Of a stretch of DNA of 64,000 bases, positions 42,624 through 51,605 are shown one piece after another. The stretch's first letter is position 1, and the number at the start of each line of letters is the position of its first letter. Under the pieces are notes generated by a model. It was not told the origin of the DNA. It did no database searches and saw only the letters and a program-made list of their open reading frames with translations. Location: positions 2,890,001 to 2,954,000 of the forward strand of contig NZ_CP085442.1 in assembly GCF_023824195.1 (NCBI RefSeq), read 5' to 3'. The translations under genes and the position numbers were made by a program. Origin of the DNA: Priestia megaterium (GTDB lineage: Bacteria > Bacillota > Bacilli > Bacillales > Bacillaceae_H).

Positions 42624-44147
42624 CTACTTCACATCTAAGTCCTTTGTTATCACATAGTATTCACTTTTGGTTGTGACCCAATTTTTCACATTGTCTCTAT
42701 AGGCCACAAAATTATTCGGATGAACAATCGAAGAGTGCAGCGTTTCCTTCTCTACTATTTCTCCGGCTTGTCTCGCTAACTTGTTGCGCTGTTTTTGATC
42801 AACGGTTTTATTAAGCTCGTCAATAATGGAAGTTAATACTGGTTCATGAAAATGTCCTACATTAAATGCTCCTCCCTCCGTATAAAGAGCATTAAAGAAA
42901 TATCCTGCGTCTCCTCGAGGCGACGTCACTAGACTGTATGTAACGATTCCCCAATCATCTTTTGTTGTCATATACTCGTCCATATTTTCCACTTGTTGAA
43001 TGTCTATTTTCACACCAATCTTTTTTGCTTCTGACTGAAGCATTTGTGACATTAAAGGCAGTTCTGGACGATAAGGGTATGTAACAAGCTTAAAGGAAAG
43101 CTGTTTTCCATTTTTTATTGCTTTTCCATCCTTGAGTATATAACCGGCTTTTTCTAAATATTTTTGCGTCTCACTTGGTCCATAGGTTTTCGTTTTTTGA
43201 TCGTTCGAAAAATCCAAACTATCTAAAAATGGACCTGTTGCTGGTGACCCTTGACCTGCGAGCGCTGTGTTGACAACATCTTTTGGATTTAATAATACAT
43301 CAAACGCTTTTCTCACATTTTTATCTTTAAACGCTTCTTGCCTTGAATTATAGAAAAGCATTTGGTTTCTGAGGCTCGGCTGTATATCTACTACAATAGA
43401 AGAATCTTTTTTTAACGTGTTTAAGCTTTCAATAGCCGGACGGTACACAATATCGGCTTCACCTGATTGCAAAGCGGACGTTCGTGCATTTTCATCATCA
43501 TTAAATGTTAACACAACTTCATCCAATTTTGGTTCTCCGCCCCAGTATTCTTTATATTTTTTTACTTTCATTTCATTATCCGGTTTAAACGAAGCTACTT
43601 TAAATGGCCCTGTTCCCACGGGTTTACTTTTTATATCTGGAGCATCTACATCAATAATTGCCGTGTTTGGATGAACAAGTTCAGAAGGCAGCGTGGCAAG
43701 CGGCTCTGTTGTTATAATAGTTAAGATTTGGCCACTGGCTTTCATTTCTTTAATTTTAAGTGCACTTTTCATTGCTTCGCTTTCTTTTATCGTTCTTTCT
43801 AACGAATGTTTCACGGCTTCAGCATTCAAATCCTTGCCATTTTGAAACGTAATCCCGTCTCTAATCTCAAATACCCAGGTCGTCCCATCATCTTCTGTTT
43901 TCCACTTTTTTGAAAGCCACGGTTCAATCTGTAATTGCTCATTAACTTTTACTAACGTTTCGGCAATACCGGCTCGTACAGTTGTATAATTTAACTGTGG
44001 ATCGAACGTGTCACTTGGAAAATTCGATACAAAAGTAAGTGATTTCTTTTCGCTCTTTTCTTCGGTACTCGCAGAGTTACCCAAACATGCCGCTAGCATA
44101 CCTATCGTAGCAAGCGTTAAGCATAGCAGACTTATCTTTTTTCTCAT
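42624..44147 (-). CDS. Nickel/peptide-type ABC substrate-binding lipoprotein
   Basis: 507 residues from ATG 44147, preceded by AAGGAGG. Lipobox GMLAACLG at about 18-25. Family 5 solute-binding domain: DTFDPQLNYTT, WVFEIRDGITFQNGKDLNAEAV in parts, PVGTGPFKV, TFNDDENARTSALQSGEADI. This is the NikA-like branch, which in other Firmicutes binds nickel complexes or opine metallophores such as staphylopine. A Fur/Zur-like box upstream fits metal control. First gene of the operon. Confidence 0.88.
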   Translation of the reverse strand: MRKKISLLCLTLATIGMLAACLGNSASTEEKSEKKSLTFVSNFPSDTFDPQLNYTTVRAGIAETLVKVNEQLQIEPWLSKKWKTEDDGTTWVFEIRDGITFQNGKDLNAEAVKHSLERTIKESEAMKSALKIKEMKASGQILTIITTEPLATLPSELVHPNTAIIDVDAPDIKSKPVGTGPFKVASFKPDNEMKVKKYKEYWGGEPKLDEVVLTFNDDENARTSALQSGEADIVYRPAIESLNTLKKDSSIVVDIQPSLRNQMLFYNSRQEAFKDKNVRKAFDVLLNPKDVVNTALAGQGSPATGPFLDSLDFSNDQKTKTYGPSETQKYLEKAGYILKDGKAIKNGKQLSFKLVTYPYRPELPLMSQMLQSEAKKIGVKIDIQQVENMDEYMTTKDDWGIVTYSLVTSPRGDAGYFFNALYTEGGAFNVGHFHEPVLTSIIDELNKTVDQKQRNKLARQAGEIVEKETLHSSIVHPNNFVAYRDNVKNWVTTKSEYYVITKDLDVK

Positions 44148-44217
44148 ATAAACCCCTCCTTTATTCAAAACTATCCTTCTTTTATGTACTGTCTCTAACT
44201 ATAATTTTCCTCCTTTA

Positions 44218-44240
44218 AATCGTAACGATTATTATTATCA
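44218..44240. promoter_or_regulatory. Fur/Zur-like box upstream of the Nik-type operon
   Basis: Read on one strand, AAATCGTAACGATTATTATT resembles the Zur box AAATCGTAATNATTACGATTT with a few mismatches. On the other, TGATAATAATAATCG is two bases from the Fur core TGATAATNATTATCA. The sequence cannot separate Fur from Zur; metal regulation is the inference. Confidence 0.5.
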
Positions 44241-44367
44241 TAAAAAGTTTAATTTGTTTACCTTACTTTGTCAACAAAGGTTTTTAAAGGATACAGGCGC
44301 TCTAACACCTGTTTTCACCCGTTATGATGATTGAATTTATTGATAACGCATACAAATGAGCATAAAA

Positions 44368-44394
44368 AAACAAAGCCTTCTCGGGGCTTTGTTT
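44368..44394 (-). terminator. Terminator of the DUF4395 gene
   Basis: AAACAAAGCC/GGCTTTGTTT stem with a T-run on the minus strand, touching the stop codon. Confidence 0.8.
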
Positions 44395-44806
44395 ATGCAG
44401 CGTGTTTTTTTCTTTTATATTTCCACATCATATATCGATAACGAATCGTGCAGCCTATACAATATCCCATCAGCGCTACACCAGCAGCAAGAATCACCAT
44501 TATACTAAATACATAGCCGACAAGCGTATAACTCAGTAAAAATGAAATGAAAGCAACTCCCATACATATCGTTGCAATCCACTGGTTAAAAAGCTGCTGA
44601 TCCCGGTCTTCCATTTGATAAGAAGAAGCAGGCTTTTTGAGAAGCTTTTTCCCTGCCATAATTACGGGATTACGCTTTGTTGCAAGTGTGACTACTCCAA
44701 CGAGAAAAGGCAAAAGTAAAAGCCACTTTGCCGCAAGTAAAGCGATCAAAACCGTTATAACGATAAAGAGTTGATTAAGCTGAACTAATGGTTTGGGAAT
44801 GCTCAT
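44393..44806 (-). CDS. DUF4395-family membrane protein
   Basis: 137 residues, four hydrophobic segments, opening IPKPLVQLNQLFIV that is typical of DUF4395, and a Cys pair region GYCIGCTIRYRY near the C-terminus. GGAGGAG precedes the ATG. Function unknown; relatives sit near thiol/redox genes. Confidence 0.8.
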   Translation of the reverse strand: MSIPKPLVQLNQLFIVITVLIALLAAKWLLLLPFLVGVVTLATKRNPVIMAGKKLLKKPASSYQMEDRDQQLFNQWIATICMGVAFISFLLSYTLVGYVFSIMVILAAGVALMGYCIGCTIRYRYMMWKYKRKKHAA

Positions 44807-44900
44807 GGAACTCCTCCTTCTTAAAACCTATTATACAAATTGGTTTACTAATTTAAAAGAAAAAGCACTCCAAATGAGCGATAAGACTCATATAAAAAAG

Positions 44901-45017
44901 TTACATAATTTCACTAACGTACTTTAAGATCAGTATCGTAAATAAAATCAAGACAACGTATCGTAAAGAACGAATTCGACGTTGAAGAAGACGTTTTACA
45001 TGCCTTTTATTACGCAT
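44901..45017 (-). CDS. Small single-pass membrane protein, 38 residues
   Basis: ATG at 45017 with GGAAG seven bases upstream. The product has a strongly basic start (MRNKRHVKRLLQRRIRSLRY) and one hydrophobic segment (VVLILFTILILKYV). This positive-inside single-helix layout is typical of real small membrane proteins. No terminator follows directly. Function unknown. Confidence 0.5.
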   Translation of the reverse strand: MRNKRHVKRLLQRRIRSLRYVVLILFTILILKYVSEIM

Positions 45018-45118
45018 ATGGGTTCTTCCTTTCGTATATTGAATTGTCTTTAGACACACTTATATCATACTTTTTCGGAAAACACCAACGTCAGAAAAAA
45101 TTGCCAAGAACCACAGTT

Positions 45119-45949
45119 TTATGCGCTTAGAAAGCCTTTTCCAATTACATCTCGTACATCGTGCACAATAACAAATGCTTCATCATCAATTTTTTTAATC
45201 AGCTTTTTAAGCTTAATGAGCTCTTGTTTGTTAATGACCACATACAAGATTTCTTTTGATTCTTTTGTATAGTTCCCTCGACCGTTTAGAATCGTTACTC
45301 CGCGATCAAGCTGTTCATTAATTTGATCCGCTACTTCGTTTTTGTTGCTTGAAATAACGGTAACGGCCTTTTTGGCATCAAATCCTTCAATAACGAAGTC
45401 AATTACTTTTGTTGTAATGTAAAGCATGACAATCGTAAATAGTAGCTTTTCGATTCCAATAATAAAATAAGAAGCCAATACCACTAGTAAATCAACAATT
45501 AAAAGTGCATGATTGACTTTCCAGTTTAAAAACTTATTTAGAATTCGAGCAATAATGGCTGAACCTGCTGTTGTTCCACCAACTCGCAAAATCATCCCAA
45601 TTCCAACACCTAGCAGTACACCGGCAAAAACCATGCCAATGAGCTCTTCATGAAGATGAAGACCCCAGCCTTCAGTTACGTGAAGAAAAATAGATGTAGC
45701 GATAATCGTAATCATCGTATAGACGATGGTTTTTTTCTCTAAAAATTTATACCCTACGATAAGCAAGATACCGTTTAAAATAAAGTTAGTGATGCCCGTT
45801 GAAAGATGCGTTGTATAATATAAAATAATTGATATACCCGTAACGCCGCCTTCACCTAGTCCTATTGGAATGACGAACATGTTAACTGCAAGTGAAAATA
45901 CAAACGAACCTATTAATAAAAAGATGACATCTTTTACTGTTTTACTCAT
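45119..45949 (-). CDS. YitT-family membrane protein (DUF161/DUF2179)
   Basis: 276 residues: about five membrane segments (1-190) with the GLGEGGVTGISIILYYTT and RVGGTTAGSAIIARI hallmarks, then a cytoplasmic DUF2179 domain (about 215-270) with GRGNYTKESKEILYVVI. The wider family is present in several copies per Bacillus genome; role unproven. Single gene. Confidence 0.93.
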   Translation of the reverse strand: MSKTVKDVIFLLIGSFVFSLAVNMFVIPIGLGEGGVTGISIILYYTTHLSTGITNFILNGILLIVGYKFLEKKTIVYTMITIIATSIFLHVTEGWGLHLHEELIGMVFAGVLLGVGIGMILRVGGTTAGSAIIARILNKFLNWKVNHALLIVDLLVVLASYFIIGIEKLLFTIVMLYITTKVIDFVIEGFDAKKAVTVISSNKNEVADQINEQLDRGVTILNGRGNYTKESKEILYVVINKQELIKLKKLIKKIDDEAFVIVHDVRDVIGKGFLSA

Positions 45950-45984
45950 CGTTTAAACCCTCCTCGGCATAAAAATTCACATAA

Positions 45985-46017
45985 AAAAGCCCCTTCTCCA
46001 AAAGAGAAGAGACGCTT
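45985..46017 (-). terminator. Hairpin upstream of yitT-family gene
   Basis: CTTCTC/GAGAAG inner stem with AAGC/GCTT outer pairs and a T-run on the minus strand. It probably ends the 46149 transcript, but its place just upstream of the YitT gene would also suit a leader element. Confidence 0.55.
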
Positions 46018-46148
46018 ATGTTTAGTTTTTATATTACGTATTCTTAAATTGCCATGTATGACTATAATATGTTCACATACGTTTGTCAAACGGAAAGTTT
46101 ATGCATTATGTGTAACCAAGGCTATGAGTCATTTATCTTTTATGTATA

Positions 46149-46706
46149 CTAGGAATGTTTTAATTTATTTAAACAAAGACGGATGCAGGAATTAGTCGAC
46201 TCAATTAATTCTTTATCGCCTTTTTTCAATCGAATTTCTAACGCGCGTTGAAAATAGTGATGTGCTCTGGAAACAACCCGCTGATCAAGTAAACATTTTC
46301 CATAATGCTGATAGACAAAGTCTTCATATATGTGAAGGTCTTCATCTGCTTTTAATTGTTCAATGAGTAGCTGAAACGTTTCATTCGCTTTATCCCACTG
46401 TTCTTGCCAGTGATATGTATGTCCAAGTCGGATCGTATTCAAAAATTCACCTAGTATATCAGCATGTCGGTCATATAGATAAATGGCCAGCAGCAGATGT
46501 CTTTCACTGCTCGTTAATTCTCCAAGTATGCGCTCATATACACCAATATGTCCATATGTTTTAGCAGCGGCACACTCATCCTCTTCAAGAGCTCGTTTCT
46601 TTAAATAGATAATTCCCTGCTTCATTTGGTGTGGGTTAACCGGAACTTCTCGAAGCTGTTCGTTAAATCGATAACTCATATTAAACGGAAGATCTCTGAT
46701 GTTCAT
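46149..46706 (-). CDS. Hypothetical TPR-like helical protein
   Basis: 185 residues from ATG 46706 with AAAGGAG five bases upstream; a longer frame to 46790 lacks a ribosome binding site. All-helical with TPR-like repeats (GELTSSERHLLLAIYLYDRH; WDKANETFQLLIEQLK; SRAHHYFQRALEIRLKKGD), suggesting protein-protein contact. Not fused to an HTH. Function unknown. Confidence 0.72.
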   Translation of the reverse strand: MNIRDLPFNMSYRFNEQLREVPVNPHQMKQGIIYLKKRALEEDECAAAKTYGHIGVYERILGELTSSERHLLLAIYLYDRHADILGEFLNTIRLGHTYHWQEQWDKANETFQLLIEQLKADEDLHIYEDFVYQHYGKCLLDQRVVSRAHHYFQRALEIRLKKGDKELIESTNSCIRLCLNKLKHS

Positions 46707-46818
46707 GCACGCTCCTTTCATGTGGCACATCAGCAAACATACTTTCATGACCGCTTGCTTATGGTCCATTGGATGTAGGATTCTTTCCATTTTGATACGT
46801 TTACGCGATTTACAGGAA

Positions 46819-46840
46819 AGCTCAGCAAAAGTGCTGAGCT
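46819..46840 (-). terminator. Weak hairpin terminator
   Basis: AGCTCAGCA/TGCTGAGCT perfect stem after the acetyltransferase gene; no strong T-run next to it. Confidence 0.45.
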
Positions 46841-46903
46841 GTTGGTTCTTATTATTTTACTTATATATCCATTTTATCACAAAAAATACTACCGTAAAGA
46901 TGA

Positions 46904-47467
46904 TCAGGCAGTCTTCATATAAAAAAATGGTTTTTTATCAATAAAAATGGTTTTATGCTCTTGAAAGCCTATACGCTGATACAATTTTTTGGCTTCTACG
47001 TTATTATATTCAACGTTTAACGATAAAAACATCTTACGCTTTTTGGCTTCTTGCTTGGCTACATTTAAAAGAGCCGTTCCTATCCCTTTTCCACGGTAAG
47101 CTTCATCTACACATAGAGAGTCAATATAATAATCTCCATGTTCAGTTTCTATATCAATTTCCCACGCTGGATTATTAAGTTTAGCACGTACAAAACGCTT
47201 AACTGGTTCATAAAGCGTTTGTAACATACTTCCTTCGTAGCAAAGCATAAGTCCAACTACCTTCTCATCGACCTCCGCGACTGTAATATGATGATAGCTA
47301 TAGCGATTCTTCTCAGACAGAATAAACGCTTTAAGTCTTAAAAGCGCTTCTTCATTCGTTGTAGCCGCCGTATGAGAGCGTGCAATACTGCCAAGCATGT
47401 CATAAAGTAATTCCGTTACAGCAGAAGCATCTTCTTTTCTTGCTTTCCTTATTTTCACGATTTTCAA
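46904..47467 (-). CDS. GNAT-family N-acetyltransferase
   Basis: 187 residues: IRKARKEDASAVTELLYDM opening, motif A YIDSLCVDEAYRGKGIGTALL in parts (about 120-140) and NVEYNNVEAKKLYQRIGF. A typical small-molecule or protein acetyltransferase. AAAGGGAG is upstream of the ATG. Substrate unknown. Confidence 0.88.
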   Translation of the reverse strand: MKIVKIRKARKEDASAVTELLYDMLGSIARSHTAATTNEEALLRLKAFILSEKNRYSYHHITVAEVDEKVVGLMLCYEGSMLQTLYEPVKRFVRAKLNNPAWEIDIETEHGDYYIDSLCVDEAYRGKGIGTALLNVAKQEAKKRKMFLSLNVEYNNVEAKKLYQRIGFQEHKTIFIDKKPFFYMKTA

Positions 47468-47617
47468 ACTCCCTTTATTCTCTTCGCTTGCGTTATTTGT
47501 AGCAAAACTTCTTACCTATCTACTTTAACACGAAAAAGAAAAGAAAGAAAAAATTAACTCCTAATCTTCCTTTCATTGTATAATTAATGTATATTTTCAA
47601 ATGAATGGATGATGACT

Positions 47618-47761
47618 ATGAAAAAACGCCGTCAGCAGAAAGATACTACGATGAGTGGATAGGAAGTTTTAGCAGAAATTCTTTTTCAAGTGCCTCAGCT
47701 GCTCATATGGCCACTGCGTATTCTTATACGAATTGGTCGCTCTTTGTTGGATGGTATTTAG
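47618..47761 (+). pseudogene. Small hydrophobic-peptide gene with in-frame TAG
   Basis: ATG at 47618 encodes MKKRRQQKDTTMSG, then TAG (47660-47662), then EVLAEILFQVPQLLIWPLRI and more to a stop at 47759-47761. The whole 47-codon frame has the layout of a real small protein, with a basic start and an amphipathic or hydrophobic helix, interrupted once. TGG to TAG is a single change. The overlapping longer frame from 47605 runs into the opposite-strand nuclease gene and is not convincing. Confidence 0.4.
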
Positions 47762-47827
47762 CCACTCCTATACAAATACTTACTGAACTCACAAACAAAG
47801 AAACTCAGCAGTTACTGAATTTCTTTG

Positions 47828-48652
47828 TTAGTTTTTTGCTTTTTTGTATCCTGCTTCTTGCGCATCTTTTTCGGTACAGAACCAAATGACGTTGTTCATG
47901 GTTTGGTTGTAGTGTGCCCCTGTTGGCACGTGATAAATTTTAGAGTTTTGATTTCCTTTTATTTTACCTTCACAGCTTTTGGCAGACTGAGTATCCTTTT
48001 GATTAGAAGAGGACTGATTTTTTACAGCATCCGTGTTATACCCTTTTTCTTGTGCATAGTTTTCAATACTCCAGATGCCTTTTTCGCTTTTTCGAGCCTG
48101 CTCCTGTATTTTCTTAAATTCATCTACGTACTTTGTATTGGGAGGAAATACTGCTACGCGGGCTAACCCTTTTGCTAGCAGCTCTTCATTATATAGCTCA
48201 TTGTCTATCCATACATAAGCAAGCAAGCGTCCATATTGATCACGCTCTTGCACATCAAATTCAAGGGTAATTTCCTGTCCTTCTAGCCTTTTTTTTGTGT
48301 AAGCAGATGCTTCAGGACCAAAGGGCTGTACGCCTAGTTTGGGATGCTTTGTTTCGGGGGTATCAACAAGAAGTAGTCGCACTCGATCCGTCTTTCCGTT
48401 CAGCATTTTCACTTTAAGCGTATCACCGTCCACCACTCTTTCTACCGTAGCTGCTTCACCTACTACATCTTCACGACTTGCTTTAGAAGGACTATGATCT
48501 TCTTCTTGATCTGATGAACCTTCTACTTGAACTGCTTGTTTTGTATCGGTAGAAGATGTGCTTGAATGACTTGCTTGCTCATCACTGCATCCAGTAAGAA
48601 GCAGCATAAACATCGCGATCATGATGTAAATAATTGCTTTTATTTCTTTCAA
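47828..48652 (-). CDS. Thermonuclease-family lipoprotein
   Basis: 274 residues. Lipobox LLLTGCS at about 17-23, Ser/Asp-rich linker, then a staphylococcal-nuclease domain (about 70-190) with VDGDTLKV, the catalytic Arg in VRLLLVDTPETKHP, Glu in GPEAS and RDQYGRLLAYVW. The C-terminal 50 residues (IKGNQNSKIYHVPTGAHY, WFCTEKDAQEAGYKKA) form an Ada-like metal-binding module seen in YncB/YokF relatives. Extracellular DNA/RNA degradation is likely. Confidence 0.92.
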   Translation of the reverse strand: MKEIKAIIYIMIAMFMLLLTGCSDEQASHSSTSSTDTKQAVQVEGSSDQEEDHSPSKASREDVVGEAATVERVVDGDTLKVKMLNGKTDRVRLLLVDTPETKHPKLGVQPFGPEASAYTKKRLEGQEITLEFDVQERDQYGRLLAYVWIDNELYNEELLAKGLARVAVFPPNTKYVDEFKKIQEQARKSEKGIWSIENYAQEKGYNTDAVKNQSSSNQKDTQSAKSCEGKIKGNQNSKIYHVPTGAHYNQTMNNVIWFCTEKDAQEAGYKKAKN

Positions 48653-48735
48653 AACCCGGGTCCTCCTTTAACACATTCACTATCTACTATATAAAAGTCA
48701 AATCATTTTATAAATAGTGTAAATCACCTAAAAAC

Positions 48736-48769
48736 AAAAACTCGTGAAAATACCTTTCACGAGTTTTTT
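48736..48769. terminator. Bidirectional hairpin in the 48653-49071 intergenic region
   Basis: AAAAACTCGTGAAA/TTTCACGAGTTTTT perfect stem. No annotated gene ends here; a minus-strand transcript from 48.8-49.0 kb would end at it. Its core AACTCGTGAA/TTCACGAGTT is the same as in the terminator at 59111-59143. Confidence 0.7.
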
Positions 48770-48923
48770 CGTGCAACTGTTATAAAAATTGGTTACCTGT
48801 TTTAAAGTCATTCTTTTAAATAGCCTCTATTTTATTTTTATCTCACGAACACATTTTTCGTTTTAGTGTATCCAGATTTTTAATCATGAGGATATTTTAC
48901 ACTACAAATACATTTATCGTCTA

Positions 48924-49019
48924 CTAGCTTATAAGAATAAGGAATAGCCGCACAAATAGAATAAATGTGAATATTTCAATATAATAACTGGCTAACATGA
49001 TTGCTATTTTTTGTAACAT
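48924..49019 (-). CDS. Candidate 31-residue hydrophobic peptide
   Basis: ATG at 49019 encodes MLQKIAIMLASYYIEIFTF then a hydrophobic run ending in RLFLILIS. GAGGG lies ten bases upstream but inside the upstream terminator stem. The size and hydrophobicity recall type I toxin peptides or chance AT-rich ORFs. A bidirectional hairpin lies downstream at 48736-48769. Confidence 0.2.
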   Translation of the reverse strand: MLQKIAIMLASYYIEIFTFILFVRLFLILIS

Positions 49020-49023
49020 AAAT

Positions 49024-49058
49024 AAGAGCCCTCACTAACAATAGCTAATAGGGCTCTT
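49024..49058 (-). terminator. Terminator of the prolyl 4-hydroxylase gene
   Basis: AAGAGCCCT/AGGGCTCTT stem with a 17-base loop just after the stop codon; the T-run is short. Confidence 0.6.
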
Positions 49059-49071
49059 CAAACCTTTGTTT

Positions 49072-49731
49072 TTACGATCGAATTTTTTGTTTGCGCATCC
49101 ACTGGGTAGCGACCCACTTTTCTCCTTTTATAACAGGAGCTCCACCGTGGAGAGTACGATCATTAAGTTCAGCGTCACTATAAAAATATTCAAAGTACAC
49201 GGCCATTCCTTTTGTCGGAGATACGGAAAGACCCAGCTTAGGAAAATAAGTTTCTCCTCCTTCTTCCACATCGTTTAAGTACATAACCAATGTACTAATA
49301 CGGTTATTTTTAGATGCTTTACTTGCAGAAGTGAAATAATCGTGATGCGCTTTGTATTCTTGATCAGGCAAGTATTTTAAAACTTGAAGACCTTCAGCAT
49401 ATTCAATAGACGGTCCCATTATTTTAGAAAGTCTTCTTTCAATTTGATGTACAAGCTCGTTTTCGCTTTCTTCAAAAAACATGCCGCTGCTCGTTCGAAT
49501 ACTGTTTACTTCACGTTCAGCGCCAATTTTTGATCGCTGCATTTTATCTTTGGATAGCTGTATAAGTTCGTCACATTCTTCGTTACTTAGGACATTTCCT
49601 AAAACTAGAACAAGCGGCTCTTCAAATCGAGCAACAATATCAATCTCTCTGTCTTCTAATTTAATTTTATTCCCTGAATGGTTAAAAATCGTTTGTTCTT
49701 TCGTTATTAAAGATGTATTAGTTAGAATCAT
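49072..49731 (-). CDS. 2OG-Fe(II) oxygenase, prolyl 4-hydroxylase type
   Basis: 219 residues; hydroxylates peptidyl proline using 2-oxoglutarate, O2 and Fe(II). The iron ligands are the HxD pair in YKAHHDYFTSAS (about 135-146) and the distal His in RTLHGGAPV; the 2-oxoglutarate Lys is in GEKWVATQW. It resembles the bacterial P4H of B. anthracis that acts on collagen-like or other peptides. Single gene with a cre-like site upstream. No collagen-like substrate gene is in the window. Confidence 0.9.
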   Translation of the reverse strand: MILTNTSLITKEQTIFNHSGNKIKLEDREIDIVARFEEPLVLVLGNVLSNEECDELIQLSKDKMQRSKIGAEREVNSIRTSSGMFFEESENELVHQIERRLSKIMGPSIEYAEGLQVLKYLPDQEYKAHHDYFTSASKASKNNRISTLVMYLNDVEEGGETYFPKLGLSVSPTKGMAVYFEYFYSDAELNDRTLHGGAPVIKGEKWVATQWMRKQKIRS

Positions 49732-49782
49732 CTTTTACCGGCTCCTCGAAATAGCTATTTTCCAATTCTTCACTTCATTATA

Positions 49783-49796
49783 TGTAAACGCTTACT
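49783..49796. promoter_or_regulatory. cre-like site upstream of the prolyl 4-hydroxylase gene
   Basis: TGTAAACGCTTACT matches 13 of 14 positions of the CcpA consensus, about 50 bases upstream of the start codon. Confidence 0.5.
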
Positions 49797-49857
49797 AATA
49801 AGAATTATATCATGTATACGAAGTAAATTCTGCTAGTAAAGGAAATAAATAAAAAGA

Positions 49858-49878
49858 AGCCCGTAATATAACGGAGCT
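49858..49878 (-). terminator. Terminator of mqo
   Basis: Stem of AGC and CCGT with ACGG and GCT (one bulge), followed on the minus strand by TTCTTTTTATT. Confidence 0.6.
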
Positions 49879-49982
49879 CTCTCATTTTTTCTTATAGATT
49901 TCACCTATATTTTAAATACTTTACAACAGCTATCTAAAAAATTCTTTTAATCTAGAGCATACGTGTCAAAGGCCACCTAAAA

Positions 49983-51485
49983 TCATCGGTACACAAGTTC
50001 TTTTTTACTTAAATCAAGCGTTTGGGCTGTAGAAGCGGAAATTTCGTTAAAAAGCACTGGATGTTCTACCAGTGACAAGCCGTAAGAAGGAATCATTTCT
50101 TTTATTTTTGGTTCCCATTTCTTCATATGCTGCGGGAAACACTTTTCTAGCACTTCAAGCATGACATGAACGGCAGTCGAAGCACCTGGCGAAGCCCCGA
50201 GCAATGCAGCAACGGAACCATCAGCTGAACTCACAACTTCTGTACCAAATTGAAGAGTTCCTTTACCTCCGGCTTCCGTATCTTTGATTACTTGTACACG
50301 CTGACCCGCTACGACGATATCCCAGTCTTCGCTTTTTGCGTTTGGAATAAACTCGCGAAGTTCTTCCATACGCTTTTCATTGGACAACAGCACCTGCTGA
50401 ATCAAGTATTTCGTTAAGCCCATCTCTTTGACGCCTGCTGCTAACATCGTCAAGATATTATTCGGTTTTACAGAATTGATTAAATCCAAATTTGAACCCG
50501 TTTTTAAGAACTTTGGTGAAAATCCGGCAAAAGGTCCAAACAGCAGTGTTTTTTTGCGGTCGATATAGCGTGTATCAAGGTGCGGAACCGACATCGGCGG
50601 AGCACCAACCTTCGCTTTTCCGTACACTTTCCCATGATGCTGCGCTACAACTTCGGGGTTATTGCATACCATAAATAATCCGCTTACCGGGAACCCTCCA
50701 ATATGTTTGGACTCAGGAATACCCGTTTTTTGGAGTAAAGACAGACTTCCGCCTCCTCCTCCGATAAAAACAAATTTCGCCGTGTGATATTCCTGTTTGC
50801 CGCTATGAATATCATGTACTTTTACTTCCCACGAGCCGTCTGCGGTACGTGTCAGATTTTCAACGCTGTGGTTATAGTTTATTTCTACGCTTTTACTTTT
50901 TAAATGTGTAAACAACATACGAGTTAAAGCCCCAAAGTTCACGTCCGTCCCTGAGTCGATTTTGGTTGCCGCAATTGCTTCAGTCGATGTACGGCCTTTC
51001 ATGACAAGCGGCATCCATTCTTTTAGCTTTTCAGGACGATCCGAATACTCCATTCCTTGAAACAACGGATTATTTGATAGCGCTTCAAAACGTTTTTTCA
51101 GAAAGGATACGTTCTTTTCTCCTTGTACGAAACTCATATGAGGGATTGGCATAATAAACTCTTGCGGATGATGAATTAAATTACTGCTTACAAGATACGA
51201 CCAAAACTGTCTTGAAAGCTGAAACTGTTCATTAATTCGCACTGCTTTCGTAATATCTATAGATCCGTCAGCTTGTTCAGATGTATAGTTCAACTCGCAC
51301 AGTGCAGCATGGCCAGTCCCTGCATTATTCCATTCATTCGAGCTTTCTTCTCCTGCATCTGCGAGTTTCTCAAATACTTTGATTTCCCATTCCGGCGCTA
51401 ACTCTTTTAGTAAAGATCCCAACGTTGCGCTCATAACTCCGGCCCCAATTAAGATAACGTCTGTTTTTTTATATACATTGCTCAT
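49983..51485 (-). CDS. mqo: Malate:quinone oxidoreductase
   Basis: 500 residues; a membrane-associated FAD enzyme that oxidises malate to oxaloacetate and passes electrons to quinone. FAD-binding [14 protein letters not shown] (about 10-23), [55 protein letters not shown] at 51485 has AAGGAAG upstream. Single gene. Confidence 0.97.
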   Translation of the reverse strand: MSNVYKKTDVILIGAGVMSATLGSLLKELAPEWEIKVFEKLADAGEESSNEWNNAGTGHAALCELNYTSEQADGSIDITKAVRINEQFQLSRQFWSYLVSSNLIHHPQEFIMPIPHMSFVQGEKNVSFLKKRFEALSNNPLFQGMEYSDRPEKLKEWMPLVMKGRTSTEAIAATKIDSGTDVNFGALTRMLFTHLKSKSVEINYNHSVENLTRTADGSWEVKVHDIHSGKQEYHTAKFVFIGGGGGSLSLLQKTGIPESKHIGGFPVSGLFMVCNNPEVVAQHHGKVYGKAKVGAPPMSVPHLDTRYIDRKKTLLFGPFAGFSPKFLKTGSNLDLINSVKPNNILTMLAAGVKEMGLTKYLIQQVLLSNEKRMEELREFIPNAKSEDWDIVVAGQRVQVIKDTEAGGKGTLQFGTEVVSSADGSVAALLGASPGASTAVHVMLEVLEKCFPQHMKKWEPKIKEMIPSYGLSLVEHPVLFNEISASTAQTLDLSKKELVYR

Positions 51486-51605
51486 CACAATCTTCCTTAT
51501 CTTTTATATTTTAAAAAAGCACCTTTTAGCAACACGCCTGTTCTACCTGACTCTCTATAGATTAAGTATGTCTGACAAGTTATCTGTCTTACATAATGGG
51601 AGTTT

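Noticed and set aside
47605..47889. Plus-strand ORF of 94 codons
   Set aside because: Its end overlaps the opposite-strand thermonuclease gene, and its start lacks a signal; the interrupted 47-codon frame in the same stretch reads better.
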